From Campanula takesimana (lineage: Eukaryota; Streptophyta; Magnoliopsida; Asterales; Campanulaceae), in the NCBI GenBank assembly GCA_026119855.1, contig JAOWBW010000159.1:1541026-1605025 (forward strand): a DNA stretch of 64,000 nucleotides, written 5' to 3'. This document shows positions 11,310 to 23,226 of this stretch, in pieces. Below the pieces are notes generated by a model that was not told the origin of the DNA, did not search any database, and was given only the letters and a program-made list of their open reading frames with translations. Position 1 is the stretch's first letter. Each line of letters begins with the position of its first letter. The position numbers and the translations under genes were made by a program.

Positions 11310-14300
11310 TAGACGTGTCCATCCGGTTATAACCGGCGGTTGACGGTTATAACCGCCGGTTATGTTTTTCGTTAAATGCTAACCGTAACCTAACCGTCTA
11401 ACCGTTATGTCCGGTTACGGTTAACCGGTTAACCGGTTAACCGGTTAATGCGGTTAAACCGGTTAAACCGGTTACCTTTTTTTTTTTTTTTTTTTTTTTT
11501 CAAAACAGTTTTATTAACAGTTTTTTGTTAAAAAAAAAAAGATAAATAAAAAAACACTTCATTTTTTTAAAGGGTTTTTTTTTTCAAGTAAAGTTTTTTT
11601 TTTTCAAGTAAAAAAAAAAATTTAACTGTTTTTTTAAACAGTTTTCTTAACAGATTTTTTAACAGTTTTATTAACAGATTTTTAACTTTTTTTTTTTTTT
11701 TAAACAGTTTTTATAAAAAAAAAAAAAAACGGGAGTATATGTATGAGTCATACATATATTAAACAGTTTTCTTTTGTTTTTTTTGTTTTTAAGTTAAAAA
11801 CTTAAAATGTATAAGTGTATAACTATAATGTATAACACAAATTTTTTAAGTAAAAAAGGGACGGTACCCTTAAATTTTATTAATTAAAATTAAAATTACA
11901 AAGAGGGGGACAACCAATCCTTGCCCTTTTATAATTAAGGGAGGAAAAAATGGAGCCTTATTACCTCAACTAAACTATTACAATGAAATAAAAATAAACC
12001 TATTCTAAAAATTAAAATAAAAACTATCTACATTCCGTCCCCTTCCGAACTTCCCGTAGAATCTTCCAAGTCGTATTGATATTGTGGATCTACATTTACT
12101 AAATCCTCTTCATAAGGCATATCTTGCTCCCTCTTTTCCGCTCTAACCCAATCACCAAGCAAGAGTTGATTTTCCAAATTTTCACAAGTTAGTTGGGAAC
12201 GTCTTGCATCCAAAACATTTCCTCCCACACTAAATGCCGATTCGACGGCCACGGTTGAAGCGGGAGAAGCTAAGACTTCTTTTGCAATTAAAGAGAGTAT
12301 GGGATAAGTTTCTTGCCTTTGTGACCACCACCTCAAAATATCAAAAGAAATTGGATTTGAAGTGTTTTGTACAACTTCATGTCTAGTAGAGAAATATGCT
12401 TCCAACTCGTACGGAATGCTAGAGGTAGAAGAAGAAGAAGGAGACGTTCTAGGACGTTTTGAAAAATAAATATCATTAACAAAACTATATGGATCGTTAT
12501 TCACATCATATTGTGTATCAATATCTTCTTCATTAGGACTTGAGCCATATTGAGAAACATTTCCATGAATTGCATTATACTCATTATAAAGAGTCACCAA
12601 ATCTTTTTTTGTATTTTCAACAATAATCGCCGGGTTTTCGTGTAATCCGTCCCATTGGGGTATAAATTTGCATAATAAAACGTTATTATGCGGACTAGAT
12701 CTTTCAATTTAATACGGGGATCCAACATCTTTGCAAGCAAAAATAGAGACGGAATGTTATCAAAATATTTGACCCACTTTTGCCTCATGGAAGCAATGCT
12801 TTCGTTTAAAATGGTGCAATTTTGCAAATTTTTAAAACTTAGAACTATTGCAATACATTGATCAAGTACCAAAACGGAAGTTGGATAATAAACTCCCGAC
12901 AAAGCCAAGTAGCGGTATTGAAAATCTTTAATAATTGACATAAATTAGTGCAAGCGTTCCATTGATACGCAAATAAAGGAATTTCATAGCCCATACTAAT
13001 AAAAAAATCCATGATATGCTCTTTATACTCAAAACCATCAATTAACATTTTGTAGGTAGAATTCCACCTAGTCGGAACATCCATAGAAAAATATTTTTCG
13101 GGAAGACCCTTATTTAGTAAATATTTTATCCATTTTCTTGTAATTTTATTTTTTTTTGCAATAAATAAAGAGCCTCTCTAATGGGTTTAACATATTGATC
13201 TAAAGCATCCAAACCATCTTTAACACATAAATTTATGATATGACATAAACATCTAATATGAAAATACTTACCCCCAAGTGACGGTTGACAAATGAGCATC
13301 AATTCCGGTATACTAGCGGTATTAGCACTAGCATTGTCGAATGAAATAGAAAATATTTTTGCAAAAGACCATATTTTGCCAAAATGGCGTGCAACTTTCT
13401 ACAAATATTTTCCGCGGAATGAGGTGGTTCAAAACTATCATATGCAAGTAGTCTTTTTTGTAAAGTCCACGAATTATCGATCCAATGGCATGTAACACCC
13501 AAATAACTATTTCTTTGCCAATGATCACTCCAACCATCGGCACAAATTGAAACTCTTTGATCTAATTTTGATAAAACATCAATTAAAAATGTTTATATTC
13601 CAAAACCACTTTTTTAATATCGCGTACGAGAGTCGTACGTGGTACTTTGGAGGCGGCGGATTTAAAGAAAGTCTAATAAACCGTTCATAAAAGTCATCAT
13701 CCGCAAAGTTAAAAGCAAGCCCTTTAACACACACAAATTTGCACAATTCTTTCCTATAAACGACATTATTAAACTTAAATAAGACCGAAGACGTACCTTG
13801 GGTGTTAGGTTGAGCAAATTGTAATTGAGCTTGATCACTATCAATCCCAAGTTTTTCAGGATGTGTTGATCTCAAGTGATGGTTCAATGTTCCATGCCCA
13901 TTACCTTTTGCGACGGGTAAGATTTGGTGCAATAGTTGCAACACGCTCGAAAATGTACAAAGTCGTTGGGGTCAATTTGTACTTTTCGGAAATGGATCGT
14001 GAAAGTGTCGGATTTGGATTCTCGTGCTTGACGTTGCCCCCGACCACCTCTTCCCACGCCTCGAGCTCGGCCGGCCCCGGCCCTACCACTTTGAGGAACA
14101 TTTTCTTCAACATTTTGCTCACTTTCCTCAAAATGTGACTCAATTTCCGGGTTAAGTGAGGAAGAACCAACATGTTCCTTGCCGCTCCTTCGAGATGAGG
14201 CCATTTTGTTAACAAACTAACTGAAACTGTTTAGAAACTGACTGAAACTCGCTAAAAAACTGACTGAAAATGATGAAAAACACAGATTTTGTTAAAAAAC

Positions 14301-14983
14301 TGACTGAAACTGTCAAAAAACTGACTGAAACTCTCAAAAACTGACTGGAATTCTGAAAACTAACTGGAAAATGATTTGAAACTGACTGGAAATGGTTAAC
14401 AAAGTGACTGGAATTTCTAAATAAATTAAAAAAGTGATTTCGTTAAAAAACTAACTGGAAAGCGTAAAAAACTGACTGGAATTATGCAATCTAACTGGAA
14501 ATATGAGAGAGTGTGAGAATTAGTAGAGAGAGAAAGAGTATAGAGAAGATGTGGAACTAAAATGGTAGGAGGGAGGGGGTATTTATATGTAAGCAATTTT
14601 TGGTTTTTTTTTTTTTTTTTTCATTAAGGCCGAAAGTTAACTGAACTAACGGCTAGTTGGAAAACTAGCCGTTTTTTGGACAGTGGTGGTCAGTCAGACA
14701 TGGGGAAATGGGGGGGGCCCGGTGCAAATTTTTGAAAAGTAGCCGTTAGGCGGTTAACCTCCGGTTTTATAACCGGTTTAACCGCCGGTTATCCGGTTGG
14801 CGGTTATCCGGTTATAACCGGCGGTTTACCGGTTTTGAGAAAGGCCTAACCGAAACCGAACCGGGGAATTACGGTTGACGGTTGAGCCGGTTTCCGGTTA
14901 ACCGGTTTCCCGGTTTTTGACCCGGTTTTGACCGGTTATCAACCGGCGGTTAGCCGGTTGCCGGTTTTTTTTGGTCACGTCTA
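11310..14983 (-). mobile_element. hAT transposon nested in the env-like gene
   Basis: The inverted ends TAGACGTG(T/A)CC are flanked by an exact 8-base duplication GTACCAGC (11302-11309; 14984-14991), the hAT hallmark. Both ends (about 11320-11480 and 14735-14975) are packed with CCGGTTA/TAACCGG motifs, likely subterminal transposase sites. The 11480-11880 segment is A/T homopolymer-rich, and 14216-14500 is an irregular array of 'aactgactggaa'. Confidence 0.93.
12028..14204 (-). pseudogene. hAT (Ac-like) transposase, broken by several frameshifts
   Basis: Fragments in order on the minus strand: N-terminus with a BED-type finger (CNYC, then HHLRSTH in another frame, 13840-14204); a middle part at 13579-13850; RNase H-like core fragments (13299-13502; MDVPTRWNSTYKML at about 13040-13084; 12594-12941); and the C-terminal dimerisation region at 12028-12600 with LSLIAKEVLASPASTVAVESAFS followed by ARRSQL, typical of hATC. 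At least four frame changes mean no full transposase can be made. Compared with usual plant hAT transposases of about 650-750 aa, all regions are represented but dispersed over frames. Confidence 0.88.
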
Positions 14984-17039
14984 GTACCAGCACTTGTACC
15001 TGCACCATCTCCCCCAGATTGGGAAGAAATCAGATTGATAAACTGAAGAGAGTCATCTTTGATCTTGGTCCATTCATGGATAACATTCATCATACGCGCC
15101 ACTTGCTTGTCAAGAAAAGCAATCACAGTGGTCTTAGGAATTGTAGGTGAAGAGTTCCCTAAGAGATGTAACATGCTGGCTACAACATTCTCAACATCAG
15201 TACCTGTGAAGAAACTAGGAGAACTAGGAGTGTTAACTGGACTGTCTGAAGCAACATTCTTCCCAGCACCTCTGGATGGAATGGACGATCTTGACCCAAT
15301 ATCTTTTGACTTGTCCCAAGGTAAATCACCGGTGTATCTTACACCACCCTGTCCTTGCTTTGTCAAAAGACTATCTACTCTATAGTAGTCAAGCTCATGA
15401 GTGTAAATGTCCGAGTCCATAATGGGAAATTTTTGAGCCATTACCACTTGAAAAATCAGAGAGGGATACGGCAAAACTGATAGTTTTTTCTTCTTACCCC
15501 AAGTGGCTAAATGTTTAAAGATCAAACTCCCAAAATTCAGTTTTCGGTTCGTCCCCAACTTATGCAAAACCCTAGCTTGTTCTAAGGTTACATATTGTTC
15601 ATTTTTGGTGGGGAGCCAATTAAAAATGCACAATTTGTGCAGAACCGAAAATAAAGAGGTGAGGTGAGAAGCAAGAAAGTGTTCATCCCTTTTGGTAGGC
15701 CATCTCTCTACCACATTGTTCGACAGAACCTTCGCAATATCATCCCTATCGGCTAGTACACCATCATCATCACAGTGAGGCATTTTAAGCACCTTATTGA
15801 CCAATGACGGATTAATCTTAAAAACCCTACTTCTAAGAAAAAAACGTGCCGAATTGCTTGGAGTTTTCATTATCAAGATTGGGATGAAGGTTGGCATAAA
15901 AGTTTCGAACAATGGCATCTACATAGTTTGAAGGATAGAGATTGGCATTTAAAAAATTTCTATCTTTCAAAAACTGATAAACACCATGTTTCTTGAGGTT
16001 AGCTTCATCGATATACTTCTCACGATGCATTTTCAAACTAGAAATTTCAAGCCACTTTTCCATGTTGGCTCTTTTGTAAAATTCCAAAGTGAGAAAAGGT
16101 TTTTGAAAAGCTTCATCATCATTATCAAAGCTAGTTTCCAGAACATCATCAGAAGTCCCAAACAAATCAGAGGAGGTAACCGGGGCTCTAGGGGGTTTAG
16201 AAGAGCGGGATGTTACCTTAGAAGTTGTCGGTTTATCAGTAGCACCCGAGGCAACATTCTGTTTTGCTTTCCCTTTGTTGACTCGTTTGTGTACAGCGGC
16301 AAGGGGCTCTTCTTCATCAGCTACCCAGGTGTCCAAACTCTCTACAGACTGTGCTTGTTCGGCCGGAAGGACAACAAATTTCTGATCCGAATTTTGATCA
16401 GAAGAGAGTCCAAGTGACTCCTCTTCTTCTTCATCGGAAACTTGCACAGGATCATCAGAGGTGTTGGAAGGAATTTTTGACCTGGATTTTGCACTTAGAC
16501 GGCTGGAGGTCCGCTTCCGAGCTGTTGGAGCCGCGCCTATTTTGGTTGCTGTTGAAGGGGCTTTTCTTTTGATTCTCTTTGTGGCGGAGCTTGGTGGACG
16601 AGAAGCAGTCGTCATGGGTTGAGGTCGAGCTGAGGTTGCAACGTGATAAGGCTCATCAATGGACATTGATATTTGGTTAGAGATTTGAGAGACCAAAGGT
16701 GAGATGTCCATTGGCGAGGCAACACGCGAGGCATCACCCGGCGACTCTTCTAGAGGTGTGGGTTGGTTGGGGTTTTGACTTGGGTTCACCATTGTTGAAT
16801 TTTAATGGAGGATTTGGGAGAATTTTTTGAGAAGGGTTTGAGGGTTTTAGGTTGTCGCCGGTTTTGGGATGTCGCCGATTGAAGAAGGCGGTGAGGAGAG
16901 GGAGAGTTAAAAAGAGTTTTTGGTGAGAAAAATAAGGAGAGTAATTAGGAAGAGATATTTTTAGGGAGGTTAAAAATGTGAAAAAGGGATAAACAATTAA
17001 TTCAAACTTAACTCTTATCATTTAAATTAACTAAACCCC

Positions 17040-17148
17040 TATTTTTCCTCACATGTAAAACTAACCTAAATTAAATCACCATATTTACAAGCACACATAA
17101 GTAACAAACTCCCCTGCACATTCGGTTTTATATAAAAAAAAAAAACAC

Positions 17149-17184
<36 letters not shown>

Positions 17185-18161
17185 AATATATAAAACGAAA
17201 AAATAAAGATGGTAAAATTAATGATGTAACGATCTCTCAAAAATTTGAAGATAGATTCCTAAATTGTAGGGAAATTGTTACAACTATATTTTACCTAAAG
17301 TAAAAGATTTGTTTTAGACTTTTTCAAAATTGTAAACTCTTTTTCTTTAAATAAAAAGACTTTCAAACTTTGAAAATTTAAAAAACAATTCTGAAAATAA
17401 ATTAAAATTAAAAAAACGAATGTAGCACACACTAATGTGTTGATGGCAATGATGGTAACACTTAAGATAACATTCGTGATAAACATCCCTTATTGAATTT
17501 ATATTAAGGCAATTAAGGCGAGATGTACCTCATTTTTGAACACATGAGGCAAAAATATGCTTCTATAATAAGCATTTTGAGGTAAAACAAGCTTGCCAAA
17601 ATATGAACACTTTAGGCAAAGAAAATCTAATAATTTAGATATAAAAAGCTTGTTCTTCATCTTCAAACACTTTAATTAAACATATTTTACACTTCTTTAT
17701 CTACAAGGGAGCATCGTAGTAGTGAGCTCCGTGCCCCGAGTCCTTATAAAGTGTAAACATGTTTTAGTGATTTGTACCGTTCAAGTAGGAAACACTGTAG
17801 TAGCGAACTCCATGTTCCTAATACTTAGTATAAAATCACTAGATAATATCCCCCTTTGACAAGAGTGCATCGTCGCAGCGAACGCCGTGCCCCGAGCTAC
17901 TAAGGAAATACTATAAGTGTTTTTAGCCTTTTTGCCTTTGAAAAGATTAGTGACTTTGTCACTTTTGAGTTTAAAAAGGAATGTTATCAATAATGTTACC
18001 TAGAGTGTTATCCTACCATAACAAAAAGGTCAGCATGTGCCACTATCAATGAATAGAAAATACTACTCATTGACAGATTAAAACAGAAACAAAACAATAA
18101 TATACAAGTGTTATCTCAGATGCTGGTAGCACTTGAGGTAACACCAGAAAACAGGAGATTT
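17040..18161 (-). other. pol to env-like spacer of the copia element with three repeats
   Basis: No coding frame is supported. Three related blocks of about 32 bases ('...gcatcgtagtagtgagctccg...') begin near 17708, 17786 and 17864, spaced about 78 bases. A poly-T run occupies 17151-17180. A polypurine-like tract (minus) is at 17848-17858. Confidence 0.6.
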
Positions 18162-21100
18162 TTAGAGATTACAAAGACCAAGAGAGTTCTTCAATAAAGA
18201 AAATCTCTCAAGGTCTAAGGCTTTTGTAAAAATGTCCGCTAATTGATACTTGGTATCAATATGCTCTATAGCTATTAAGCCTTTTTCAACCATATCTCTT
18301 AAAAAATGATGACGAATATCAATGTGTTTTGTGCGGGAGTGTTGGACAGGGTTCTTGGAAATGTTGATGGCACTCAAACTATCACAGTACATGATCATAT
18401 TTTTACTCTCAAGCCCATAGTCGTCTAACATATGTTTTAGCCATATTAATTGAGTACAACAGCTCCCCGCTGCCACGTATTCAGACTCAGCAGTAGAGAA
18501 CGACACACAATTTTGTTTACGACTATACCATGATACTAGATTATTACCCAAGTAAAAACACCCCCCACTGGTACTTTTTCTGTCATCTATATCCCCCGCC
18601 CAATCCGAATCACTAAAGCCTACTAGATTTGTATTTGTATCTTTAGCATACCAAATTCCTAATTCGCTTGTTCCGGAAACATATTTAATTATCTTTTTCA
18701 CAGAATTAAGATGAGAGACTTTGGGGTTGGATTGGTATCGTGCACAGACACACACAGAAAACATAATGTCGGGTCGGCTAGAGGTAAGGTAAAGAAGGCT
18801 ACCTATCATGGAACGGTAAAGGGTAGGATCGACTGCTTCTCCCCCTTCATCCTTGCCGAGTTTAAGTGTAGTAGTCATAGGAACCGAGGAACTTTTTGAC
18901 CCCTCCAAGCCGAATTTCTTGACTAGATTTTTTGCGTACTTGCTTTGTGAGACGAATATTCCATCGGGTAGTTGTCTTACCTGCAAGCCAAGAAAGAAGT
19001 TTAGTTCACCCATCATGCTCATCTCGAAAGTTGATGTCATAGCCTCTACAAAATCATTTAAACAAATTTTTGAAGTAGAGCCATAGACTATGTCATCAAC
19101 ATAGATTTGAGCAATGACAAGTTCCTTTCCATGTTTTAGAATGAATAAGGTTCTATCCGCCTCTCCTCGAATAAAACCATATTCAAGCAAAAAACTAGTT
19201 AAACGACCATACCATGCGCGCGGAGCTTGTTTTAGACCATATAAGGCTTTATCAAGTCTATACACATGGTTTGGTTGGGATGGATCTTCAAAACCTTTAG
19301 GTTGTTCAACAAAAACTTCCTCATCTAAATATCCATTTAAAAATGCTGCTTTAACATCCATTTGAAACAAAGTGATTCGAAGATAACAAGCTATGGCTAA
19401 GAGAAGTCTTATAGACTCAATTCTAGCCACGGGTGCGAAGGTTTCGTCAAAGTCGATACCTTCCACTTGTGTATAGCCTTGAGCCACAAGACGAGCTTTA
19501 TTTCGAACAATATTACCCTCTTCATCCGTTTTGTTTTTAAAAATCCATTTTGTCCCAATAACATTAGTATTAATAGGACGGGGTACTAAAAACCATACAT
19601 TATTTCGGGTAAATTGATCTAGTTCATCTTGCATAGCTTGAATCCAAAAATTGTCTTTTAAAGCTTCAATCACATTTTTAGGTTCTATGGATGACACAAA
19701 ACAAGAGTGTTTTACCTTGGTGTATGTGGTTGACATGCACACATACCTTACCATTTCCCGATAATTCACGGGTTCTTTGTTTCTTGTTCGGACCCCTTCA
19801 TTCACTTCCCCAATTACTTGAGTTGTAGGATGATTCCTACGAATTCTGGGTGGAGGATCCCTTCTTGCGTCATCATGAACTTCTGCATCAGACTCGGATG
19901 AATCACTGGACTCAGGTGCTGCCTGAGGTGCTATCTCATCGATGATAACATTCTGCTCAGCATCTGTGTTAACATCTGTGATGTCATTTGCAGTTTGTAT
20001 GACATCTTCTAACAACACCAGAGGAGACTCTTGAGCACTTTCACCTGAAATACTTGAGAGATCATCAAAAACAATGTTAACAGATTCTTGGATGGTTTTT
20101 AGTCTAAGATTGTAAACCCTATATGCCCGACTATTTGCCGCATATCCAAGAAATATCGCCCTATCACTTTTAGAGTCAAACTTTGCTAAGTAATCCCGGT
20201 CATTCAAAATGTAACACACACACCCAAAGACATGAAAATAGTGAACTTTTGGCTTCTTGCCATTCAAAATTTCATAAGGTGTCATAGTGGTTCCGGGTCT
20301 TAGAAAAACTCTATTAGTTGTGTGACAAGCCGTGTTAAGTGCCTCGGCCCAAAATCTTTTAGAAATCTTTTTAGAAAACAACATCACACGAGTCATTTCA
20401 AGTAAAGTACGATTTTTCCTTTCGGCCACCCCATTTTGTTGAGGTGTTTTAGGAGCTGAAAACTCGTGATGTATTCCTTTTCTTTCACAAAAAGTAGAAA
20501 ATAAAACATTGTCAAATTCTCTCCCATGATCAGATTTGATTCTAAAGATAGAGGCACAAAACATGTTTTTGATTTTGGAGTGTAAAAGTTTAAATTTTTC
20601 AAAAGTTTCCGATTTTTCTTTTAGAAAATAGACCCAAGTGAATCTCGAAAAATCATCAACAATGACATAAGAATATCTCTTTCTTCCAAAACTCTCTACC
20701 TCAACTGGACCCATTAAATCCATATGTAAGAGTTGAAAACAGTGTGTTGTTCCAGAGTGTTGCTCGGAATGTTGGGCAGCACTATGGGCAACACGAGTTT
20801 GTTTCCCCTTAAGACAATCTTCACAAATGATAGGATTTTTAAGATCTAGTTTAGGAATTCCTTTAACAGCATTTAACTTAACAATCTTATCAATGTTCCT
20901 CAAATGAACATGTCCCAACTTTTGATGCCATAAGTTTGTGACATCAATTTGTGCGGTGTTGCACACGAATTTATCTTCCACACGATAACAATTATCACTT
21001 GATCTAGTACCTGTCATAACACAATTGTTAGTACCATCAAAAACTTCACAAGTGTCCTTGTTAAATTTTACTTCCATGTTGTCATCGCAAAGTTGACTAA

Positions 21101-22361
21101 TACTAATTAAATTAGTTACTAGGCCATCTACATGCAAGACATTTTTTAAAGCAGGAAAACCATTCACATTTAGAGTTCCTTTACCTATTATATTACTCTT
21201 GCTCCCACCACCATAAGTTACACTACCCCCTTGAACGGATTCATAGTTTTTTAAAAACATTTTTGTTCCCGTCATATGGCGTGAACACCCACTATCAAAA
21301 TACCATGATCCTTCAACATTTGTTTTTAAGGCAGTATATACAACATCACATCTCACATTGGCTTTTGGTTTCCATGACTTCTTTTTTGATATTTTGACTT
21401 TCTGACAGTGTGTGTTATCTGGAGTGCTGGGTAACACTTCAGGTAACACATCTGGACTGGACTCTTTCTTTGAAAGCTTTGTACATTTATTTTTAAGATG
21501 TCCAGTAGTGTGACAGTATTGACACACTTTCCCTTTGTCAGAAACATCATTTGAACAAGAATTTTGATCAAACTCGTGACCTTTTACAAAATTTACGTTA
21601 TGTTCATTACAAGACAAAGAAGAAGTAATACTTTCTAATGATTCTCGGAAACCAATACCTGCTCTCAAAGGCTTACCCAAGTTTAGGATCTCATCAAGTT
21701 TGGACGATCCGGTGTTGAGCTTTTTCAAGGTGGTTTCGGCTAGAGTCAACTTGGCCTTGACTTTTTCTAGCTCGGCATCTTTCTGGGATGCTTGAGCTTC
21801 CATTCGATTCAAGTAGGCCTTGAGTCCATCGTTCTTCTTGGTTAAAGTCTTAACCATTTGGTTCTCCTTCTTCCATTCCTTGAGCATATCCTTATAGAGG
21901 ATTTTTAAGTCTTCAATGAGCTCATCTTTGCTCATCTCATCCTCTTGCGAACTTCCTGTATCAAGATTAGTGGAAACCATGAAACAAACATTATTATCAG
22001 TACTGAAATTGTTATACCTGACAGATGTGGTCTCGGATGTTATCTCAGTTGACATAACATCTCTGGTAACATGTTCAGTCTGCAAGTCACTGACTGTGAC
22101 ATACATGGTTGTTTGATCTGGTTCTTCTTCCTGGACTGAACCCTCATCTTCATTGTCACTCAGGGATACCCATAGGTTCTTTCCCTTCTTCCGTAGTGTG
22201 TTGGCACACTCGTTGGCGTAATGACCCCATCCCGAACAAGCATGACATTGAATTGAATCAATGTATTTGGGATCAGACCTTGATTGATCTGAGGATGCTC
22301 TACGCATAGGGGCTGACTTTTGAGTAGATGGGAGCATCCTTCTTGGCATCGAATCATACAC
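18162..22361 (-). CDS. Ty1/copia pol polyprotein (protease, integrase, RT, RNase H)
   Basis: The frame of 1399 codons is uninterrupted. In order: CX2CX4HX4C zinc knuckle (CHACSGWGHYANEC, about residue 39), coiled coil (about 150-225), second knuckle (CQYCHTTGHLKNKC, about 285), protease motif FDSGCSRHMTG (about 355), GAG-pre-integrase LWHQKLGH, integrase core with HMDLMGP, KSDHGREF and QQNGVAERKNR (about 545-670), RVT_2 reverse transcriptase with YVDD (about 1120), and RNase H with SDSDWAGD and STAESEY (about 1270-1310). All catalytic motifs I can check are present. The annotated ATG is a convenience, since translation should enter from gag. Confidence 0.97.
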   Translation of the reverse strand: MYDSMPRRMLPSTQKSAPMRRASSDQSRSDPKYIDSIQCHACSGWGHYANECANTLRKKGKNLWVSLSDNEDEGSVQEEEPDQTTMYVTVSDLQTEHVTRDVMSTEITSETTSVRYNNFSTDNNVCFMVSTNLDTGSSQEDEMSKDELIEDLKILYKDMLKEWKKENQMVKTLTKKNDGLKAYLNRMEAQASQKDAELEKVKAKLTLAETTLKKLNTGSSKLDEILNLGKPLRAGIGFRESLESITSSLSCNEHNVNFVKGHEFDQNSCSNDVSDKGKVCQYCHTTGHLKNKCTKLSKKESSPDVLPEVLPSTPDNTHCQKVKISKKKSWKPKANVRCDVVYTALKTNVEGSWYFDSGCSRHMTGTKMFLKNYESVQGGSVTYGGGSKSNIIGKGTLNVNGFPALKNVLHVDGLVTNLISISQLCDDNMEVKFNKDTCEVFDGTNNCVMTGTRSSDNCYRVEDKFVCNTAQIDVTNLWHQKLGHVHLRNIDKIVKLNAVKGIPKLDLKNPIICEDCLKGKQTRVAHSAAQHSEQHSGTTHCFQLLHMDLMGPVEVESFGRKRYSYVIVDDFSRFTWVYFLKEKSETFEKFKLLHSKIKNMFCASIFRIKSDHGREFDNVLFSTFCERKGIHHEFSAPKTPQQNGVAERKNRTLLEMTRVMLFSKKISKRFWAEALNTACHTTNRVFLRPGTTMTPYEILNGKKPKVHYFHVFGCVCYILNDRDYLAKFDSKSDRAIFLGYAANSRAYRVYNLRLKTIQESVNIVFDDLSSISGESAQESPLVLLEDVIQTANDITDVNTDAEQNVIIDEIAPQAAPESSDSSESDAEVHDDARRDPPPRIRRNHPTTQVIGEVNEGVRTRNKEPVNYREMVRYVCMSTTYTKVKHSCFVSSIEPKNVIEALKDNFWIQAMQDELDQFTRNNVWFLVPRPINTNVIGTKWIFKNKTDEEGNIVRNKARLVAQGYTQVEGIDFDETFAPVARIESIRLLLAIACYLRITLFQMDVKAAFLNGYLDEEVFVEQPKGFEDPSQPNHVYRLDKALYGLKQAPRAWYGRLTSFLLEYGFIRGEADRTLFILKHGKELVIAQIYVDDIVYGSTSKICLNDFVEAMTSTFEMSMMGELNFFLGLQVRQLPDGIFVSQSKYAKNLVKKFGLEGSKSSSVPMTTTLKLGKDEGGEAVDPTLYRSMIGSLLYLTSSRPDIMFSVCVCARYQSNPKVSHLNSVKKIIKYVSGTSELGIWYAKDTNTNLVGFSDSDWAGDIDDRKSTSGGCFYLGNNLVSWYSRKQNCVSFSTAESEYVAAGSCCTQLIWLKHMLDDYGLESKNMIMYCDSLSAINISKNPVQHSRTKHIDIRHHFLRDMVEKGLIAIEHIDTKYQLADIFTKALDLERFSLLKNSLGLCNL

Positions 22362-23188
22362 CTTGGTTCCTGCACTTTTTCATTGTTAAACTTTTTAACC
22401 ATTGCATTATATTTTCTAGCAAGTAAAGCAACACTGACACTTTCATCCAATTCTTCAAAAATTTCATCTTCATTATCATTTGAAAAATCTGAGGATTGCA
22501 CATTTAAAGCAATATTTTTCCCTTTAGAAGCATCACTTTGTTCAAGGAGATTTGACTCAAAAATTTTCAAAATACTCATTAAAGAATTGATGTTCATTGT
22601 AGAAAGATTGTGAGCTTCTTCAATAGATGAAACTTTCATATTGAACCTCTCGGGGAGAGTTCGAATAGCTTTTGAAACAAGTTGTTTGTTAGTAAAAGGT
22701 TCACCCAAAAGTTGACACTCATTTGCAATATCAAACAATTTTTCAAAATAGGATGAAATTGTTTCATTTTCACCCATCCTCAATCTTTCAAATTTGCCAG
22801 TAAGAGTTCTAAGCTTATTATCACGCACACTACTATCACCTTCACAAAATCTTTGTAAAGTGTCCCATGCCTCTTGAGCAGTGGACCTATTTTGAATAAG
22901 TTTAAAAATATGCATATCAACCCATTCAAAAATAGCATTAAGTTCTTTTTCATTATAATTAGCTAGAGAAATCTCTTCGTTAGTCCACTCCGATTCAGGT
23001 TTGACTTGAACGTCACCATCTTCATCTGGAGGTAACATAGGGAGAGAGTAACCATTTGTTATAGATCGCCATGCCCGAAGATCAATTGATTTGATATGCG
23101 AGCGTAGGCGGATCTTCCAATAAGCATAATTCGAGCCATCTAAAACAGGAAGACGCTTTTGATTAGGATTAGCAGGATCGAAAGCCAT
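22160..23188 (-). CDS. Ty1/copia gag (capsid) frame
   Basis: The 342-codon frame starts at the first ATG after the PBS. It carries the copia Gag pattern: GSNYAYWKIRLRSHIKSID near residue 19, and a helical UBN2-like Gag region with TAQEAWDTL and SYFEKLFDIANEC. From about residue 260, after VALLARKYNAMVKKFN, the frame loses meaning, and the next part of the protein (zinc knuckle) continues in the pol frame, one base back. The change lies at or near an A5 run around 22375-22385. Function: nucleocapsid-like particle assembly. The junction could be a true -1 shift site, but a one-base loss is the simpler reading. Confidence 0.9.
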   Translation of the reverse strand: MAFDPANPNQKRLPVLDGSNYAYWKIRLRSHIKSIDLRAWRSITNGYSLPMLPPDEDGDVQVKPESEWTNEEISLANYNEKELNAIFEWVDMHIFKLIQNRSTAQEAWDTLQRFCEGDSSVRDNKLRTLTGKFERLRMGENETISSYFEKLFDIANECQLLGEPFTNKQLVSKAIRTLPERFNMKVSSIEEAHNLSTMNINSLMSILKIFESNLLEQSDASKGKNIALNVQSSDFSNDNEDEIFEELDESVSVALLARKYNAMVKKFNNEKVQEPRCMIRCQEGCSHLLKSQPLCVEHPQINQGLIPNTLIQFNVMLVRDGVITPTSVPTHYGRRERTYGYP

Positions 23189-23226
23189 GACAATCTGGAA
23201 CGAATCACTTAGTATGTCAAGTGACC

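Larger units (their letters stand above)
11172..16792 (-). pseudogene. env-like (additional) ORF of the Sirevirus-like element, frameshifted and split by hAT
   Basis: The first part, 15833-16792 (319 codons), starts MVNPSQNPNQP. It is Ser/Pro/Lys-rich with basic tracts (KRIKRKAP) and reads into a conserved region resembling the 'putative plant transposon protein' domain. The second part, 14950-15918, continues the same protein from RSRVFKINPS in another frame: an extra base in a T7 run (plus 15838-15844) separates them. Near its C-terminus the gene is cut by the hAT element at 11310-14983. Across the 8-base duplication the frame resumes on the far side and ends at a TAA at 11172-11174 after an acidic Glu-rich tail. 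No clear signal peptide or membrane segment is seen, so 'env-like' reflects position only. Confidence 0.8.

Noticed and set aside
12844..13084. Functional hAT transposase gene
   Set aside because: Domains lie in several frames with stops between them.
22320..22613. Plus-strand frames opposite gag/pol/env-like
   Set aside because: Shadows of the real minus-strand frames.
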